Shown piece by piece: positions 23,404 to 32,481 of a stretch of DNA of 39,431 nt (positions are counted from its first letter, which is position 1; every line of letters starts with the position of its first letter). A program made the position numbers and the translations under genes. Source of the stretch: Nonomuraea turkmeniaca (GTDB taxonomy: Bacteria; Actinomycetota; Actinomycetes; Streptosporangiales; Streptosporangiaceae); the NCBI RefSeq assembly GCF_005889735.1, contig NZ_VCKY01000088.1, positions 1-39,431 on the forward strand, given 5' to 3'. Under the pieces are notes generated by a model. That model was not told the origin of the DNA. It worked only from the letters and a program-made list of their open reading frames with translations, and ran no database searches.

Positions 23404-25652
23404 CCACTACTGACATCAGGGCGCCGGAAAAATACGTCGGCCGGCCCGTCGACCGGCTCGACGGCCCGGCCAAGACCACCGGCGAGGCCCGCTACGCGGC
23501 CGAGCACCACTACCCGGACCTCGCCTACGCCGCTCTCGTGCACGCGACGATCGCCCGGGGCCGCATCACCGCCATGGACACCGCGGCCGCCCGCGCCGTC
23601 CCCGGCGTGATCGAGATCCTCACCCATGAGAACGCGCCCGCCATGAAGCCCGCGCCCAAGGTCAGCCTGCTGGACATCAGCACGATGGCGTCCGGCACGT
23701 CGGTCAACTACCTGGCCACCGACGAGGTGCACTGGAACGGCCAGCCGGTCGCGGTCGTGGTCGCCGAGACCTCCGAGGTCGCGCGGCATGCCGCGGCGCT
23801 GGTGCGGCCCGCGTACCAGGAGCTGCCTGCCGTGGTGGACTTCGCGGCCGAGGAGCCGAACGCCGCGCCGCAGAAGAGCAGCATGCTGGCCGAGACCAGT
23901 GCCGACAAGGGCGACGCGCACGCCGCGCTGGCGACCGCCCAGGCGTCGGTGGATCTGCGCTTCACCACGCCGCCGCACAACCACAACGCGCTCGAGCCGC
24001 ACGCGACCATCGCCGTTTGGGACGGCGACCGGTTGACCGTGCACGAGGGCACACAGAACTTCGGGTGGCTGCGCAAGCACCTTGCCAAACGATTCGGGGT
24101 GCCCGAGCGGAACATCCGGGTGGTGTCCCCGTTCGTGGGCGGCGGCTTCGGCGGCAAGGGCATGGTGTGGGCGGGGACGCTGCTCGCCGTGCTGGCCGCG
24201 CGGGCGACCGGCCGGCCGGTGCGGCTGGCACTCACCCGCGCCGGCGTCAACCACACGGTCGGCGGCCGCACCGCCAGCACGCAGCGGGTCGCCCTGGGCG
24301 CGGACGCGGACGGCAGGCTGACCGCCCTCATCCACACCAGCGTGTCCAGGACGGGACGGATCGGCGGCACGCCGGAGCAGATCACCTCGGCCTCCCGGCA
24401 CCTGTACGCGGCCCCGAACATCCATCTGCGCCAGCACCTCGTCCAGCTCGACCTGCTGGCCAACACCAGCATGCGAGCCCCCGGCGAGTCCATCGGCACC
24501 TTCGCCCTGGAGTCGGCCATGGACGAGCTGGCCTGGGAGCTCGGCATGGACCCGATCGAGCTGCGGATGCGCAACGAGCCCGAGCGCAATCCGGTGGACG
24601 GCAAGAGGTTCGCGCGCCGGCTGCTGCGGGAGGCGTACGCGGTGGGAGCCGAGCGGTTCGGGTGGCGGGAGCGGGATCCGCGGCCCGGCGCCATGCGCGA
24701 CGGGCGGTGGCTGGTCGGCATGGGGGTCGCCAGCGCGTACCACCCGTCGTGGAAGCTGCCGGCCAGCGTCACCGTGCGGCTGTCCGCGGACGGCGGGGTC
24801 GAGGTGCGCTGCGCCATGCACGAGATCGGCGTGGGCGCGGCCACCGTGCAGGCGCAGATCGCCGCCGACGAGCTGGGGGTGCCGCTGGAGGCGGTCCGGG
24901 TCCGGTATGACGACTCCGACCTGCCGCTGGGCGCCATGGCGGGAGGGTCGATGCAGACCGCGAGCGTGGCGGAGAGCCTGCTGGCCGCCTGCCGCAAGCT
25001 GAAGCAGTCCGCACTCGCCCTGGCGCGCCGCGCGGCGGACTCGCCGCTGCGGGGTCGCCGCCTGGACGAGCTGGAGGCCCGGGACGGCGGACTCCACCAT
25101 GGCGCGAGCGGCGAGACGTACGCGGAGATCCTGGCTCGCGCGGGCCGCGATCACCTGGAGGCCGCGATCAAGTCGGGCGCGTTGGGCATGGTGGGGATGC
25201 TGCGCGAGCGCAGGCGCTGGGTGAAGGCGGCGTGCGGGGCGCAGTTCTGCGAGGTGCGGGTGGACCCGGACACGGGCGAGGTGCGGGTGTCGCGCTGGCT
25301 CGGCGTGTTCGACGTCGGCCGGGTGATCAACGTCAAGACGACGGCTTCGCAGCTGCGTGGCGGCATCGTCATGGGCATCGGCCTGGCGCTGACGGAAGAG
25401 ACGCAGGTGGATCCCCGCACCGGCCGGATCATGAATGCCGGCCTGGCCGAGTACCACGTGCCCGTGCACGCCGACATCCCGCACATCGACGTTCACTGCC
25501 TGGACGAGCCGGACCCCACCATGCCGCTGGGACTGGTCGGCGTGGGCGAGGTCAGCATCACCGGGGTCGGGGCCGCCGTCGCGAACGCCGTCCGCCACGC
25601 CACCGGCAAACGCATCGTGGATCTGCCCATCACCATCGACAAGCTGCTGTGA
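23400..25652 (+). CDS. Molybdenum hydroxylase, molybdopterin-binding subunit (PaoC-like)
   Basis: A 750-residue large subunit that binds the molybdenum cofactor and oxidises the substrate. Key stretches are VGRPVDRLDGPAKTTGEARY, the PFVGGGFGGKG loop that contacts the cofactor, MRAPGESIGTFALESAMDEL, and the catalytic Glu E717 in VGVGEVSITGVGAA. Length and motifs fit the PaoC/YagR group. ATG 23400 overlaps the FAD gene stop. No XdhC/PaoD-type cofactor-insertion chaperone follows in this window; the operon seems to end here, so maturation must rely on genes elsewhere. The substrate is probably an aldehyde, by family only. Confidence 0.94.
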   Translation: MTTTDIRAPEKYVGRPVDRLDGPAKTTGEARYAAEHHYPDLAYAALVHATIARGRITAMDTAAARAVPGVIEILTHENAPAMKPAPKVSLLDISTMASGTSVNYLATDEVHWNGQPVAVVVAETSEVARHAAALVRPAYQELPAVVDFAAEEPNAAPQKSSMLAETSADKGDAHAALATAQASVDLRFTTPPHNHNALEPHATIAVWDGDRLTVHEGTQNFGWLRKHLAKRFGVPERNIRVVSPFVGGGFGGKGMVWAGTLLAVLAARATGRPVRLALTRAGVNHTVGGRTASTQRVALGADADGRLTALIHTSVSRTGRIGGTPEQITSASRHLYAAPNIHLRQHLVQLDLLANTSMRAPGESIGTFALESAMDELAWELGMDPIELRMRNEPERNPVDGKRFARRLLREAYAVGAERFGWRERDPRPGAMRDGRWLVGMGVASAYHPSWKLPASVTVRLSADGGVEVRCAMHEIGVGAATVQAQIAADELGVPLEAVRVRYDDSDLPLGAMAGGSMQTASVAESLLAACRKLKQSALALARRAADSPLRGRRLDELEARDGGLHHGASGETYAEILARAGRDHLEAAIKSGALGMVGMLRERRRWVKAACGAQFCEVRVDPDTGEVRVSRWLGVFDVGRVINVKTTASQLRGGIVMGIGLALTEETQVDPRTGRIMNAGLAEYHVPVHADIPHIDVHCLDEPDPTMPLGLVGVGEVSITGVGAAVANAVRHATGKRIVDLPITIDKLL

Positions 25653-25777
25653 GTGGGGCGGCCCGGGCGGCCACCCGGGTCGCCGCTTCGGGCACGCCAC
25701 GATCAGCGCCTCCTTGACGGGTAACACGGGTAGAGCCGCTTGTGTGACGCTCGTTCTCCACCTGCCGAGGAGGCTCC

Positions 25778-26227
25778 ATGATCCGCCCGCCCGTCCCTCC
25801 GTTCACCGAGGAGACCGCCCGCATCAAGGTCCAGGCCGCCGAGGACGCCTGGAACACGTGCGACCCGGACCGCGTCGCGCTGGCGTACACCGAGGACTCC
25901 GTCTGGCGCAACCGCGACGCGTTCCTGACGGGCCGCGACGAGATCAGGGAGTTCCTGCGCCGCAAATGGGCCAGGGAGCTGGATTACGCGCTGCGGAAGG
26001 AGCTCTGGGCGGTGCTGGGCGACCGCATCGCGGTCCGCTTCCAGTACGAGTCCCGCGACGCCTCCGGGCAGTGGTGGCGCAGCTACGGCAACGAGCAGTG
26101 GGAATTCGACGAGTCCGGTCTGATGCGGCGCAGGGAGGCGAGCATCAACGACGTGCGCATCGACGAGAGCGAGCGCCGCATCTTCGGCCCGCGCCAGGAG
26201 CCGGAGGGCGCGTTGCCGCTCAGGTGA
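25778..26227 (+). CDS. DUF1348-family NTF2-like protein
   Basis: A 149-residue protein of the DUF1348 family (NTF2-like fold). The pattern RPPVPPFTEETARIKVQAAEDAWN, then AYTEDSVWRNRDAFLTGRDEI, RKWARELDYALRKELW and SYGNEQWEFDESGLMRRREASIND is strongly characteristic. Family members are widespread in bacteria and have no proven function. The start ATG 25778 has GAGGAGG 5 bases upstream. It stands alone, 125 bases after the molybdenum hydroxylase operon, with its own promoter presumably between. It converges with and slightly overlaps the transporter remnant. Confidence 0.88.
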   Translation: MIRPPVPPFTEETARIKVQAAEDAWNTCDPDRVALAYTEDSVWRNRDAFLTGRDEIREFLRRKWARELDYALRKELWAVLGDRIAVRFQYESRDASGQWWRSYGNEQWEFDESGLMRRREASINDVRIDESERRIFGPRQEPEGALPLR

Positions 26228-26944
26228 GGTAACGCAGCCACAGGTACGGCGTCGCCAGCGCCACGGTCACCAACGTCACCACGATCCCGTATTTGGTGAA
26301 CTGCCAGAAGCTGATCGGGGTGCCGTTGCGGGCATGGCCTCCCGCTCGTTCAACGTCATGGTCTCCGCGGCCAGGTCGGGGTCGTACCTGAACGACTTCC
26401 TGAACAACCACCGGCACAGCCCGACGAACACCGCGACCAGCACGATGATCAGCGGCGCCATGTGCACGAGGAAGTCGTTGAACGTCAGCCCGCCCCGGCT
26501 GGCGATGATGATGTTCGGCGGGTCGCCGATCAACGTGGAGGCGCCGCCGATGTTGGACGCCATGGCCTCGGCGATCAGGAACGGCGCCACGGGAAGGGCG
26601 AGCCGCTCGCACACCAGCAACGTCACCGGCGCGATCAGCAGCACGGTCGTCACGTTGTCCAGCAGCGCCGACGCGGACGCCGTGATCACGATCAGCAGCG
26701 CCATGAGCCGGAACGGCCTGCCCCTGGCCCGCTTGGCCGCCCAGATGGCGAGAAACTCGAAGACGCCGGTCTGCTTGAGCACGCCGACGATGACCATCAT
26801 GCCGAGCAGCAGGAAGATCACGTTCCAGTCGATCCCGGCCCGCTCGTCGAAGAACGCCGCGCCGGCATCGGTGGCGTGGATCAGCAACATGATCCCGGCC
26901 CCGCCGAGCGCCGCCGCCACCCCACTCGATGCCAAATTTATCAA
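26220..26944 (-). pseudogene. ArsB/NhaD-type ion transporter remnant with internal deletion
   Basis: The encoded protein would be a multi-span transporter of the ion-transporter superfamily that includes ArsB, NhaD and SLC13-like carriers, normally about 420-430 residues. Here the first half is intact from VAAALGGAGIMLL through DWNVIFLLLGMMVIVGVLKQTG, the DNVTTVLLIAPV motif and LIGDPPNIIIAS, to the cytoplasmic loop at TLNEREAM. It then jumps, in a different frame, at about 26330, to NGTPISFWQFTKYGIVVTLV and LRYLT, which is the normal C-terminal span. About 160-170 residues of the second half are missing. The N-terminal first span is also shortened, beginning at a TTG next to the DsbA gene's stop. 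No functional carrier can result. Confidence 0.82.
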
Positions 26945-27552
26945 GCATGGTCGCGTTCCAGCAGGGGCTCCTCGTGTGGCCGGCCCTTGAGTTCGTGGAA
27001 GCCCGGTGTGCCGGCCACCAGCAACGTCCCGTCCCAGAGCCGCCCCGCCGCCTCGTCTCGGGGCACTCGGGACACCACCGGCCCGAAGAACACCACCCGC
27101 CCGCCGTCCACGCTGATGATCGGCGTGCCCACGTGATCGCCGATCAGTCCGACGCCCTCGCTGTGCGACGCCCGTACGAGGTCGTCGTACTCGGTGGACA
27201 AGCCGGCCTCGGCCAACTCCACCGGCAGCCCGGCCGTGGCCAGCGCCTCGCGCAGGTCCCCGATCCAGTCACCGGAGCCGGTGGTCCACAGGGCTGTGTA
27301 CAACCTCCCCAGCGCCTCCTGCCCGTGATCGTGTTGCACGACCGCGCAGATGCGGGCCGGCACCCACAGGTAGCCCTCGGGATCCCCTTCGGGATCGTCG
27401 TCCCGCCCCTCGTTGAGCACCGACAGGCTCATGACATGCCAGCGCACCTCGACCGGACGCACCCGGCCGACCTCCACGAGCCATCGGGACGTGAGCCAGG
27501 TGTACGGGCAGGACGGATCGAACCAGAAGTCCGCTACGACAGTGTCGCTCAT
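26941..27552 (-). CDS. DsbA-family / mycothiol-dependent nitroreductase-like protein
   Basis: A 203-residue thioredoxin-fold protein like mycobacterial Rv2466c: VVADFWFDPSCPYTWLTSRW, then EVRWHVMSLSVLNEGRDDDP and GTPIISVDGGRVVFFGPVVSR, including the cis-Pro loop (GTP). Rv2466c has an active site CPWC. Here the site reads C-P-Y-T, so only the first Cys is kept, suggesting a monothiol mechanism with mycothiol. ATG 27552 (MSDTVV) is chosen, since the open frame upstream is Arg/Pro shadow sequence. It ends 3 bases before the transporter remnant begins. Confidence 0.85.
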   Translation of the reverse strand: MSDTVVADFWFDPSCPYTWLTSRWLVEVGRVRPVEVRWHVMSLSVLNEGRDDDPEGDPEGYLWVPARICAVVQHDHGQEALGRLYTALWTTGSGDWIGDLREALATAGLPVELAEAGLSTEYDDLVRASHSEGVGLIGDHVGTPIISVDGGRVVFFGPVVSRVPRDEAAGRLWDGTLLVAGTPGFHELKGRPHEEPLLERDHA

Positions 27553-27826
27553 GATCACCACGGTACTTTCCGCCATCGCTCGCAGCATGGGGAACGGCTG
27601 CGACAAAAACTGCCGATCACCCTCGCCGCGGCCACCGTGGCCACCGGCGACCGGCACACCTTCCGCCTGGAAGGGGCTCCGGGACCGGGAAGGTCTGAGG
27701 AGGACATGATCCTCAGACGGGGGCGCGGAACGTGTCCGTGCCGCCATTCTTTTCATCCCATGATGAATTCCTGGGCGTAGGAGAGCATGCTAGTGGGCAG
27801 AGGTGTGCACGGAAGGGACGGTCATC

Positions 27827-29056
27827 ATGGTTGAGAACACCGGCGCCCTGGTGTGCGGCGGCGGCCCGGCGGGCATGATGCTGGGCCTGTTGCTGGCCAG
27901 GGCGGGCATCGACGTCATCGTGCTGGAGAAGCACGGCGATTTCCTGCGGGACTTCCGGGGTGACACCGTGCACCCCTCCACCGTCCGGCTCATGGACGAG
28001 CTCGGCCTCGGCGAAGGCTTCCGCGCCCTGCCGCAGAGCCGCCTGACCAAGGTGGCGTTCCCCGTCTCCGACGGGAGCGTGGCCACCCTGGGCGACTTCG
28101 AGGCGCTGCCGGCGCCCTATAACTACATCGCGATGGTGCCCCAATGGGACCTGCTCTCGTTCATCGCCAAGGCGGCCGGGGAGGAGCCCGGCTTCGCCCT
28201 GCGCATGAACACGGCGGCGACCGCACTGCTGAGAGAGCGCGGCAAGGTCGTCGGGGTCAGGTATCGCACGGCGGACGGCCGGGAAGGGGAGATCCGCGCC
28301 GAGCTGACGGTCGCGTGCGACGGCAGGCACTCCACGCTGCGCCGGGACGCGGGTCTGGTGCCCAAGGAGTTTCGTGTGCCCTTCGACGTGTGGTGGTTCC
28401 GCCTTCCCAGATTCGACCGCGAGGCGGGCGTGCCCGCCGGCATCACGCCGGTCGCGCGGGGGGCCGAGGCACTGATCGCCCTGACCCGCGAGGACTACTA
28501 CCAGCTGGCGTACCTCACCGCCAAGGGCTCCGACGCGCGGCTGCGGGCCGAGGGAGTGGAGCGGTTCCGCGAGCGCATCGCGGGCCTGCGGCCGGACTTC
28601 GCCGACCGGGTGGACCGGCTCCAGAGCATGGACGAGGTCTTCATGCTCGACGTCAAGCTGAATCGGCTCAAGCGCTGGTATCTCGACGGGCTGCTGCTCA
28701 TCGGCGACGCCGCGCATGCCATGTCGCCCGCCGGAGGAGTGGGCATCAACCTGGCCGTCCAGGACGCGGTGGCCGCCGCCACCATCCTGGCCGGTCCCCT
28801 GCGCCGGCACGCCGTCACCCTCAAGGACCTGGCGGCCGTGCAACGGCGCAGGCACCTCCCCACCGTGATCGTTCAGGGGGCTCAGCGGCTGGTGCAACGG
28901 GTCATCTTCGAGGCGCAGTTCACTGGCAAACGGTCCGGACCGCCGAAGTCCCTCCTCTTCCTCGCCCGTGTGATCCCGGGGTTCCGCAAGATTCCTCCCC
29001 GGTTGGTGGGCTTCGGGCCCCGTCCGGAACACGCGCCTGCCTTCGCCCGCCGTTAG
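27827..29056 (+). CDS. FAD-dependent monooxygenase (PHBH-type)
   Basis: A 409-residue group A flavoprotein. The N-terminal Rossmann motif GGGPAGMMLGLLLARAGIDV with E/K ending (VLEKH) binds the ADP part of FAD. The central VACDGRHSTLRR is the DG motif (binds FAD and NADPH). GDAAHAMSPAGGVGINLAVQ binds the flavin ribityl and phosphate. The 'DFRGDTVHP' and 'RFDREAGVP' stretches recall a subgroup similar to UbiH/hydroxybenzoate-type hydroxylases. The start ATG 27827 has GGAAGGGA upstream. The substrate is unknown; the gene is alone and convergent on the ROK gene, with a 4-base overlap of stops. Confidence 0.9.
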   Translation: MVENTGALVCGGGPAGMMLGLLLARAGIDVIVLEKHGDFLRDFRGDTVHPSTVRLMDELGLGEGFRALPQSRLTKVAFPVSDGSVATLGDFEALPAPYNYIAMVPQWDLLSFIAKAAGEEPGFALRMNTAATALLRERGKVVGVRYRTADGREGEIRAELTVACDGRHSTLRRDAGLVPKEFRVPFDVWWFRLPRFDREAGVPAGITPVARGAEALIALTREDYYQLAYLTAKGSDARLRAEGVERFRERIAGLRPDFADRVDRLQSMDEVFMLDVKLNRLKRWYLDGLLLIGDAAHAMSPAGGVGINLAVQDAVAAATILAGPLRRHAVTLKDLAAVQRRRHLPTVIVQGAQRLVQRVIFEAQFTGKRSGPPKSLLFLARVIPGFRKIPPRLVGFGPRPEHAPAFARR

Positions 29057-30087
29057 TCTCCCGAGGCGCGGAGGCGCAAGACGTCGCGAGCCGCGATCGC
29101 CGCCCCTCGGGCCCCGGCCATGTCCAGGTCGGGGACCAGGGCGAACACCGCGACCCGCTGCTGCTCGACGCGGAGCACCGTGTGCTCGCGCACCCGCTCC
29201 AGCAGCCAGTCACGGAAGCGGGGCCTGGCCGCCACGACACCGCCGCCCAGGAAGTACGCGTGCGGATCGGTGAAGTTGGAGGCCATGGTGAAGAGCATCC
29301 CGAGTGCCTTCGCCTGCTGCTCGAAGATCGCCAGCGCCATCGGGTCGTCGCGTTCGGCGTACGAGCGGAGCGCCTTGGCCGCGTACGGGAGGGGCTCCGC
29401 GGCCAGGGGATGGTCCGTGAAGCGGGTCAGCCAGTGGGGCAGCAGGTTCCGCTCGATCCCGGTGAGCGACGCGATGCTCTCGACGTCGCAGACATTGCCA
29501 CAGTTGCACCCAGGGAGCGGCTGACCGTCCTCGAGCAGGCCGCCGGGCGGCAGGGTGATGTGGCCGAGCTCGCCGGCCATGCCGCACGCGCCACGGACGA
29601 CGTGCCCCGACTCCACGACTGCGCCGCCCAGCCCGGTGCCCACGATCGCCGAGACCGACGACCGCCGCATCGCCTCCGGACCGAAGTACTCGTGATGGGC
29701 GTAGAGAGCCGCCGCATTGGCGTCGTTGCTGTACACGACCGGCAACCCCAGCTTGTCCTCGAGCGCCGTCCGGATGTCGAACCCGCCCCACTCTGGGTGG
29801 ATGAAGTTCGTCGAGCCGCGCGCCGAGATCACTCCGTCGGCGCTCGCCGGCCCCGGCGTGTCCAAGCCGATGCCCGCCACGGCCGATCTTCGTACGCCGG
29901 TGACCTCCAGCACCTGCTCCAGGGCCGTGGTGAGCGCCTGCAGCGCCGCCCCGGGTCCTTCGCGGACGTGGCTGGGCGATTCGGCCATGCCCGGCACGAG
30001 GTAGTGCCCGGAGGAGTCGAGGACGGTGGCGTTGTTCGTGGTGCCGCCATTGTCCAGACCGACGATGTACCACGGATTGGAGCCCAT
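29053..30087 (-). CDS. ROK-family sugar kinase
   Basis: A 344-residue ROK protein without an N-terminal helix-turn-helix, so a kinase rather than a repressor. The phosphate motif is GLDNGGTTNNATVLD, the sugar-site motif YSNDANAAALYAHHEYFG (catalytic D in NDAN), then VGTGLGGAVV, and the zinc site His in AGELGHITL with C-N-C-G-N-V-C. The usual glucokinase Zn motif CxCGxxGCxE is thus slightly changed (CNCGNVCDVE). The start ATG 30087 has GAGGAG upstream. It may phosphorylate glucose, mannose or N-acetyl sugars; the substrate cannot be set. Mannose from mannan is an attractive, unproven idea given the mannanase 8 kb away. Confidence 0.9.
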   Translation of the reverse strand: MGSNPWYIVGLDNGGTTNNATVLDSSGHYLVPGMAESPSHVREGPGAALQALTTALEQVLEVTGVRRSAVAGIGLDTPGPASADGVISARGSTNFIHPEWGGFDIRTALEDKLGLPVVYSNDANAAALYAHHEYFGPEAMRRSSVSAIVGTGLGGAVVESGHVVRGACGMAGELGHITLPPGGLLEDGQPLPGCNCGNVCDVESIASLTGIERNLLPHWLTRFTDHPLAAEPLPYAAKALRSYAERDDPMALAIFEQQAKALGMLFTMASNFTDPHAYFLGGGVVAARPRFRDWLLERVREHTVLRVEQQRVAVFALVPDLDMAGARGAAIAARDVLRLRASGD

Positions 30088-30213
30088 GCTCGCTCCTCAT
30101 GCCTCAAGGGTGCAGCCCAGCCCTCAGCATGGCCGACCCCCGCGGGACCAGCAAGGTCCTCTGGTGTCAGCACCAGGCGGCTATGGGCGCGGTCAGCGGG
30201 GTATGGCAGAACC

Positions 30214-30852
30214 ATGATCTTCCTGAGACGGGCGGTCCAGCTCGCCGTACTGACTCTCCTGGTCGTCCCGATCATCGACATCCCACGGGCGTCGGCCGGC
30301 ACGCGCGAGCGCACCGATGCCGCCGCACTGGCCCGCCGCATGCTGGCCCAGCTGAAAGTCGCCAAGCCCTTATCGATCCGCGGCTACAGCCACCGGCGCT
30401 TCCAGCCTCGATGGGCCCATCACAAGGGCAGGTGCGACGCGCGAGAGGTGGTCCTGGCACGCGACGGCCGAGCCGTACGCAGGAACGCGGCCTGCCACCC
30501 GATCAAGGGCCGCTGGTACAGCCCGTACGACGGCAAATGGCTGAAGAACGAAAAGCAGGTCGACGTCGACCATGTCGTGCCGCTGGCGTACGCGTGGCGT
30601 TCGGGCGCCAGCAGATGGAGCCAGGCACGGCGCCGCGCCTTCGCCAACGACCTCACCCGCCCGGAACTGTTGGTGGTCAGCCACTCCGTCAACATCGCCA
30701 AGGGTGGCCAGGGACCGCAGAGCTGGCGTCCGCCGCGCCGCGCCTACTGGTGCCGCTACGCGATTTCATGGATCACCGTGAAGCACCACTACCGGCTCTT
30801 CGTGACCAGGAAGGAGAGAGTGGCCCTGCTCAACATGCTGCGCACCTGTTGA
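30214..30852 (+). CDS. Secreted HNH nuclease-like protein (GmrSD C-terminal/DUF1524-like)
   Basis: A 212-residue protein with a signal peptide (residues 1-28, RRAVQLAVLTLLVVPIIDIP then ASA). The C-terminal half holds an HNH-type motif: DVDHVVPLAYAW (D117, D119, H120), then LVVSHSVNIAKGGQGPQSW with N160 and K163. This is the DUF1524/GmrSD-C type found in many actinomycete exported proteins, thought to be metal-dependent nucleases. Four Cys suggest disulfides after export. Codon 53 is a rare TTA (30370-30372). It is divergent from the ROK gene, with 126 bases between. Confidence 0.88.
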   Translation: MIFLRRAVQLAVLTLLVVPIIDIPRASAGTRERTDAAALARRMLAQLKVAKPLSIRGYSHRRFQPRWAHHKGRCDAREVVLARDGRAVRRNAACHPIKGRWYSPYDGKWLKNEKQVDVDHVVPLAYAWRSGASRWSQARRRAFANDLTRPELLVVSHSVNIAKGGQGPQSWRPPRRAYWCRYAISWITVKHHYRLFVTRKERVALLNMLRTC

Positions 30853-30953
30853 ATCACCGTTGATCGTGTTCCCCGGGCCGCGATCCGCGTGTTCGTCAGA
30901 CGCTTGAGCGAGGTCAGCGCGCCGCCGCCTGACCATGGGGCAGTCTTGGAAGA

Positions 30954-31668
30954 GTGAGGTCGTTCAAGGATGAGCAGATCGCAAGGCTGGCCGAGTCCGG
31001 ATGGGCACGATGTGGGTCGGTGGTCGAGGCGGTGGCGCGGGCCGGGCTGCCGGCGGTGACGCCCGGCTATCTGGCGACGGCCTTCCCCGAGGAGCTGTGG
31101 GGCGCTGCCGAGCGGGCAGTGCTCGCCCTCCGGCACCACTTCGCGTCCGCTCGCTTCGCCGACGAGACGACGTACGGAATCCTGCTGGTGCCGGACCCCG
31201 GCAAGCTGGACACCCGACGGCCGATGGCTGCTGCCGTCAGAGCGGACCAACTCGGCGCGCCGGTGAATGACGTGTTCGACGACCGGCTGCCCGCCGGAGT
31301 GCTCGGCGTACGGAAGGGCGTGCCGTGGACCGCGGTGGCCACCGTCACCGGCGTCTACGGGCCGTCTCTGGGTAGCCACAACCAGATCGAGGGTCGGATC
31401 GGCGGCGGCGTTCACAGTGGCGGGCGTGGACACCAGGGCACTGATGATCCGTCAGCTCTGGGGAGCCCGGGTCCTGCAGGGTGGCCGTGACCTGCCTGAC
31501 TGCGAAGCCAACGAGCGGTGGACGTTCACCCTGTTCCCCGGTGAAGGTCTCACTGGTGGCTTGGCCGAGTCGGGCACCGTCCTCAAGGGCAAGGTACGGT
31601 TCCGGCTCGGCAAGCCGGATCGTGGCATCGGGTCCGCACGTGTGGCCCCCGCGATCGCCGTCACCTGA
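30954..31668 (+). pseudogene. Conserved hypothetical gene, frameshifted
   Basis: I do not recognise the family. The first frame (from GTG 30954) reads sensibly to NQIEGRIGG near 31405, then turns into Gly/His-rich nonsense ending at 31490. The +1 frame from about 31408 then reads sensibly: AAFTVAGVDTRALMIRQLWG, LPDCEANERWTFTLFPGE, SGTVLKGKVRFRLGKPDRG, ending at 31668. The two together give a protein of about 237 residues. A one-base insertion in the GGCGGCGGCG run (31401-31410) would explain it. Neither half has a signal peptide or membrane span. A sequencing error in the GC run cannot be excluded. Confidence 0.6.
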
Positions 31669-31727
31669 AGACCGCAGGCCACAAAATCATTGGACATCGC
31701 GTACGCCCCAGGACCATCGTTGGCGGC

Positions 31728-32471
31728 ATGCGGCAGGAGGAGATCTGGGACGTCGACGCCGCCCGGCACTATGACACGCCAGGCAGGGGCATGTTCGCGC
31801 CCGAGGTCTTGGATCCGACCGTGGATCGTCTCGCCGGACTCGCGGGCGGCGGACGGGCGCTTGAATTCGCCATCGGAACGGGCCGCGTGGCCGTGCCGCT
31901 CGCCGAGCGAGGAGTGCCCGTCACCGGCATCGAGCTGTCACGCCCGATGATCGACCAGTTGCGAACGAAGGCCGACGAGGCGACGATCCCCGTGATCGCC
32001 GGCGACATGTCGACCGCCGTCGCTCCGGGCGCGTTCACGCTGGTCTACCTCGTCTACAACACGATCTCCAACCTGCTCACCCAGGCGGAGCAGGTCGCGT
32101 GCTTCCGCAACGCCGCTCGCCATCTCACCCCCGGCGGCCGGTTCGTGATCGAGCTCTGGGTGCCCGAGCTGCGTAAGCTCCCGCCCGGCCAGCAGGCCAC
32201 GGTCTGGCTGAGCGAGCCGGGCTACATCGGCCTGGACACCTACGACGTTCTGCGCCAGCACGTCGTATCGCACCATTTCCGGTTCGACGAGAGCCGCCAG
32301 GCTCAGCTGTTCCGCAGCCCGCACCGCTACATCTGGCCGGCCGAGCTGGACCTCATGGGGCAGTTGGCCGGGTTCGAGCTCGAGAGCAGGCACGCCGACT
32401 GGTCGGGAGCCGAGTTCACGGCCGAGTCACGCTCCCACGTGTCCGTCTATCGCATCCCACCGGGCCGCTAG
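31728..32471 (+). CDS. Class I SAM-dependent methyltransferase
   Basis: A 247-residue enzyme with the Rossmann-like methyltransferase fold. Motif I is ALEFAIGTGRVAVPLAERG, followed by motif II acidic end VTGIELS, the VIAGDMST post-II region, and the FTLVYLVYNTISNL strand. The C-terminal part is rich in aromatic residues and probably forms the substrate site (PHRYIWPAELDLMGQLAGFE). The substrate is unknown: such enzymes methylate small molecules or lipids. It starts at ATG 31728, 59 bases after the broken gene, and converges on the NTF2-like gene with 10 bases between. Confidence 0.88.
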   Translation: MRQEEIWDVDAARHYDTPGRGMFAPEVLDPTVDRLAGLAGGGRALEFAIGTGRVAVPLAERGVPVTGIELSRPMIDQLRTKADEATIPVIAGDMSTAVAPGAFTLVYLVYNTISNLLTQAEQVACFRNAARHLTPGGRFVIELWVPELRKLPPGQQATVWLSEPGYIGLDTYDVLRQHVVSHHFRFDESRQAQLFRSPHRYIWPAELDLMGQLAGFELESRHADWSGAEFTAESRSHVSVYRIPPGR

Positions 32472-32481
32472 CCACCTCTCG

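Noticed and set aside
23088..25727. Very long antisense open frame (879 codons) opposite the molybdenum hydroxylase genes
   Set aside because: It is a GC-driven shadow frame: Arg/His/Gly/Pro-rich with no domain, while the plus strand encodes clear, complete enzymes.
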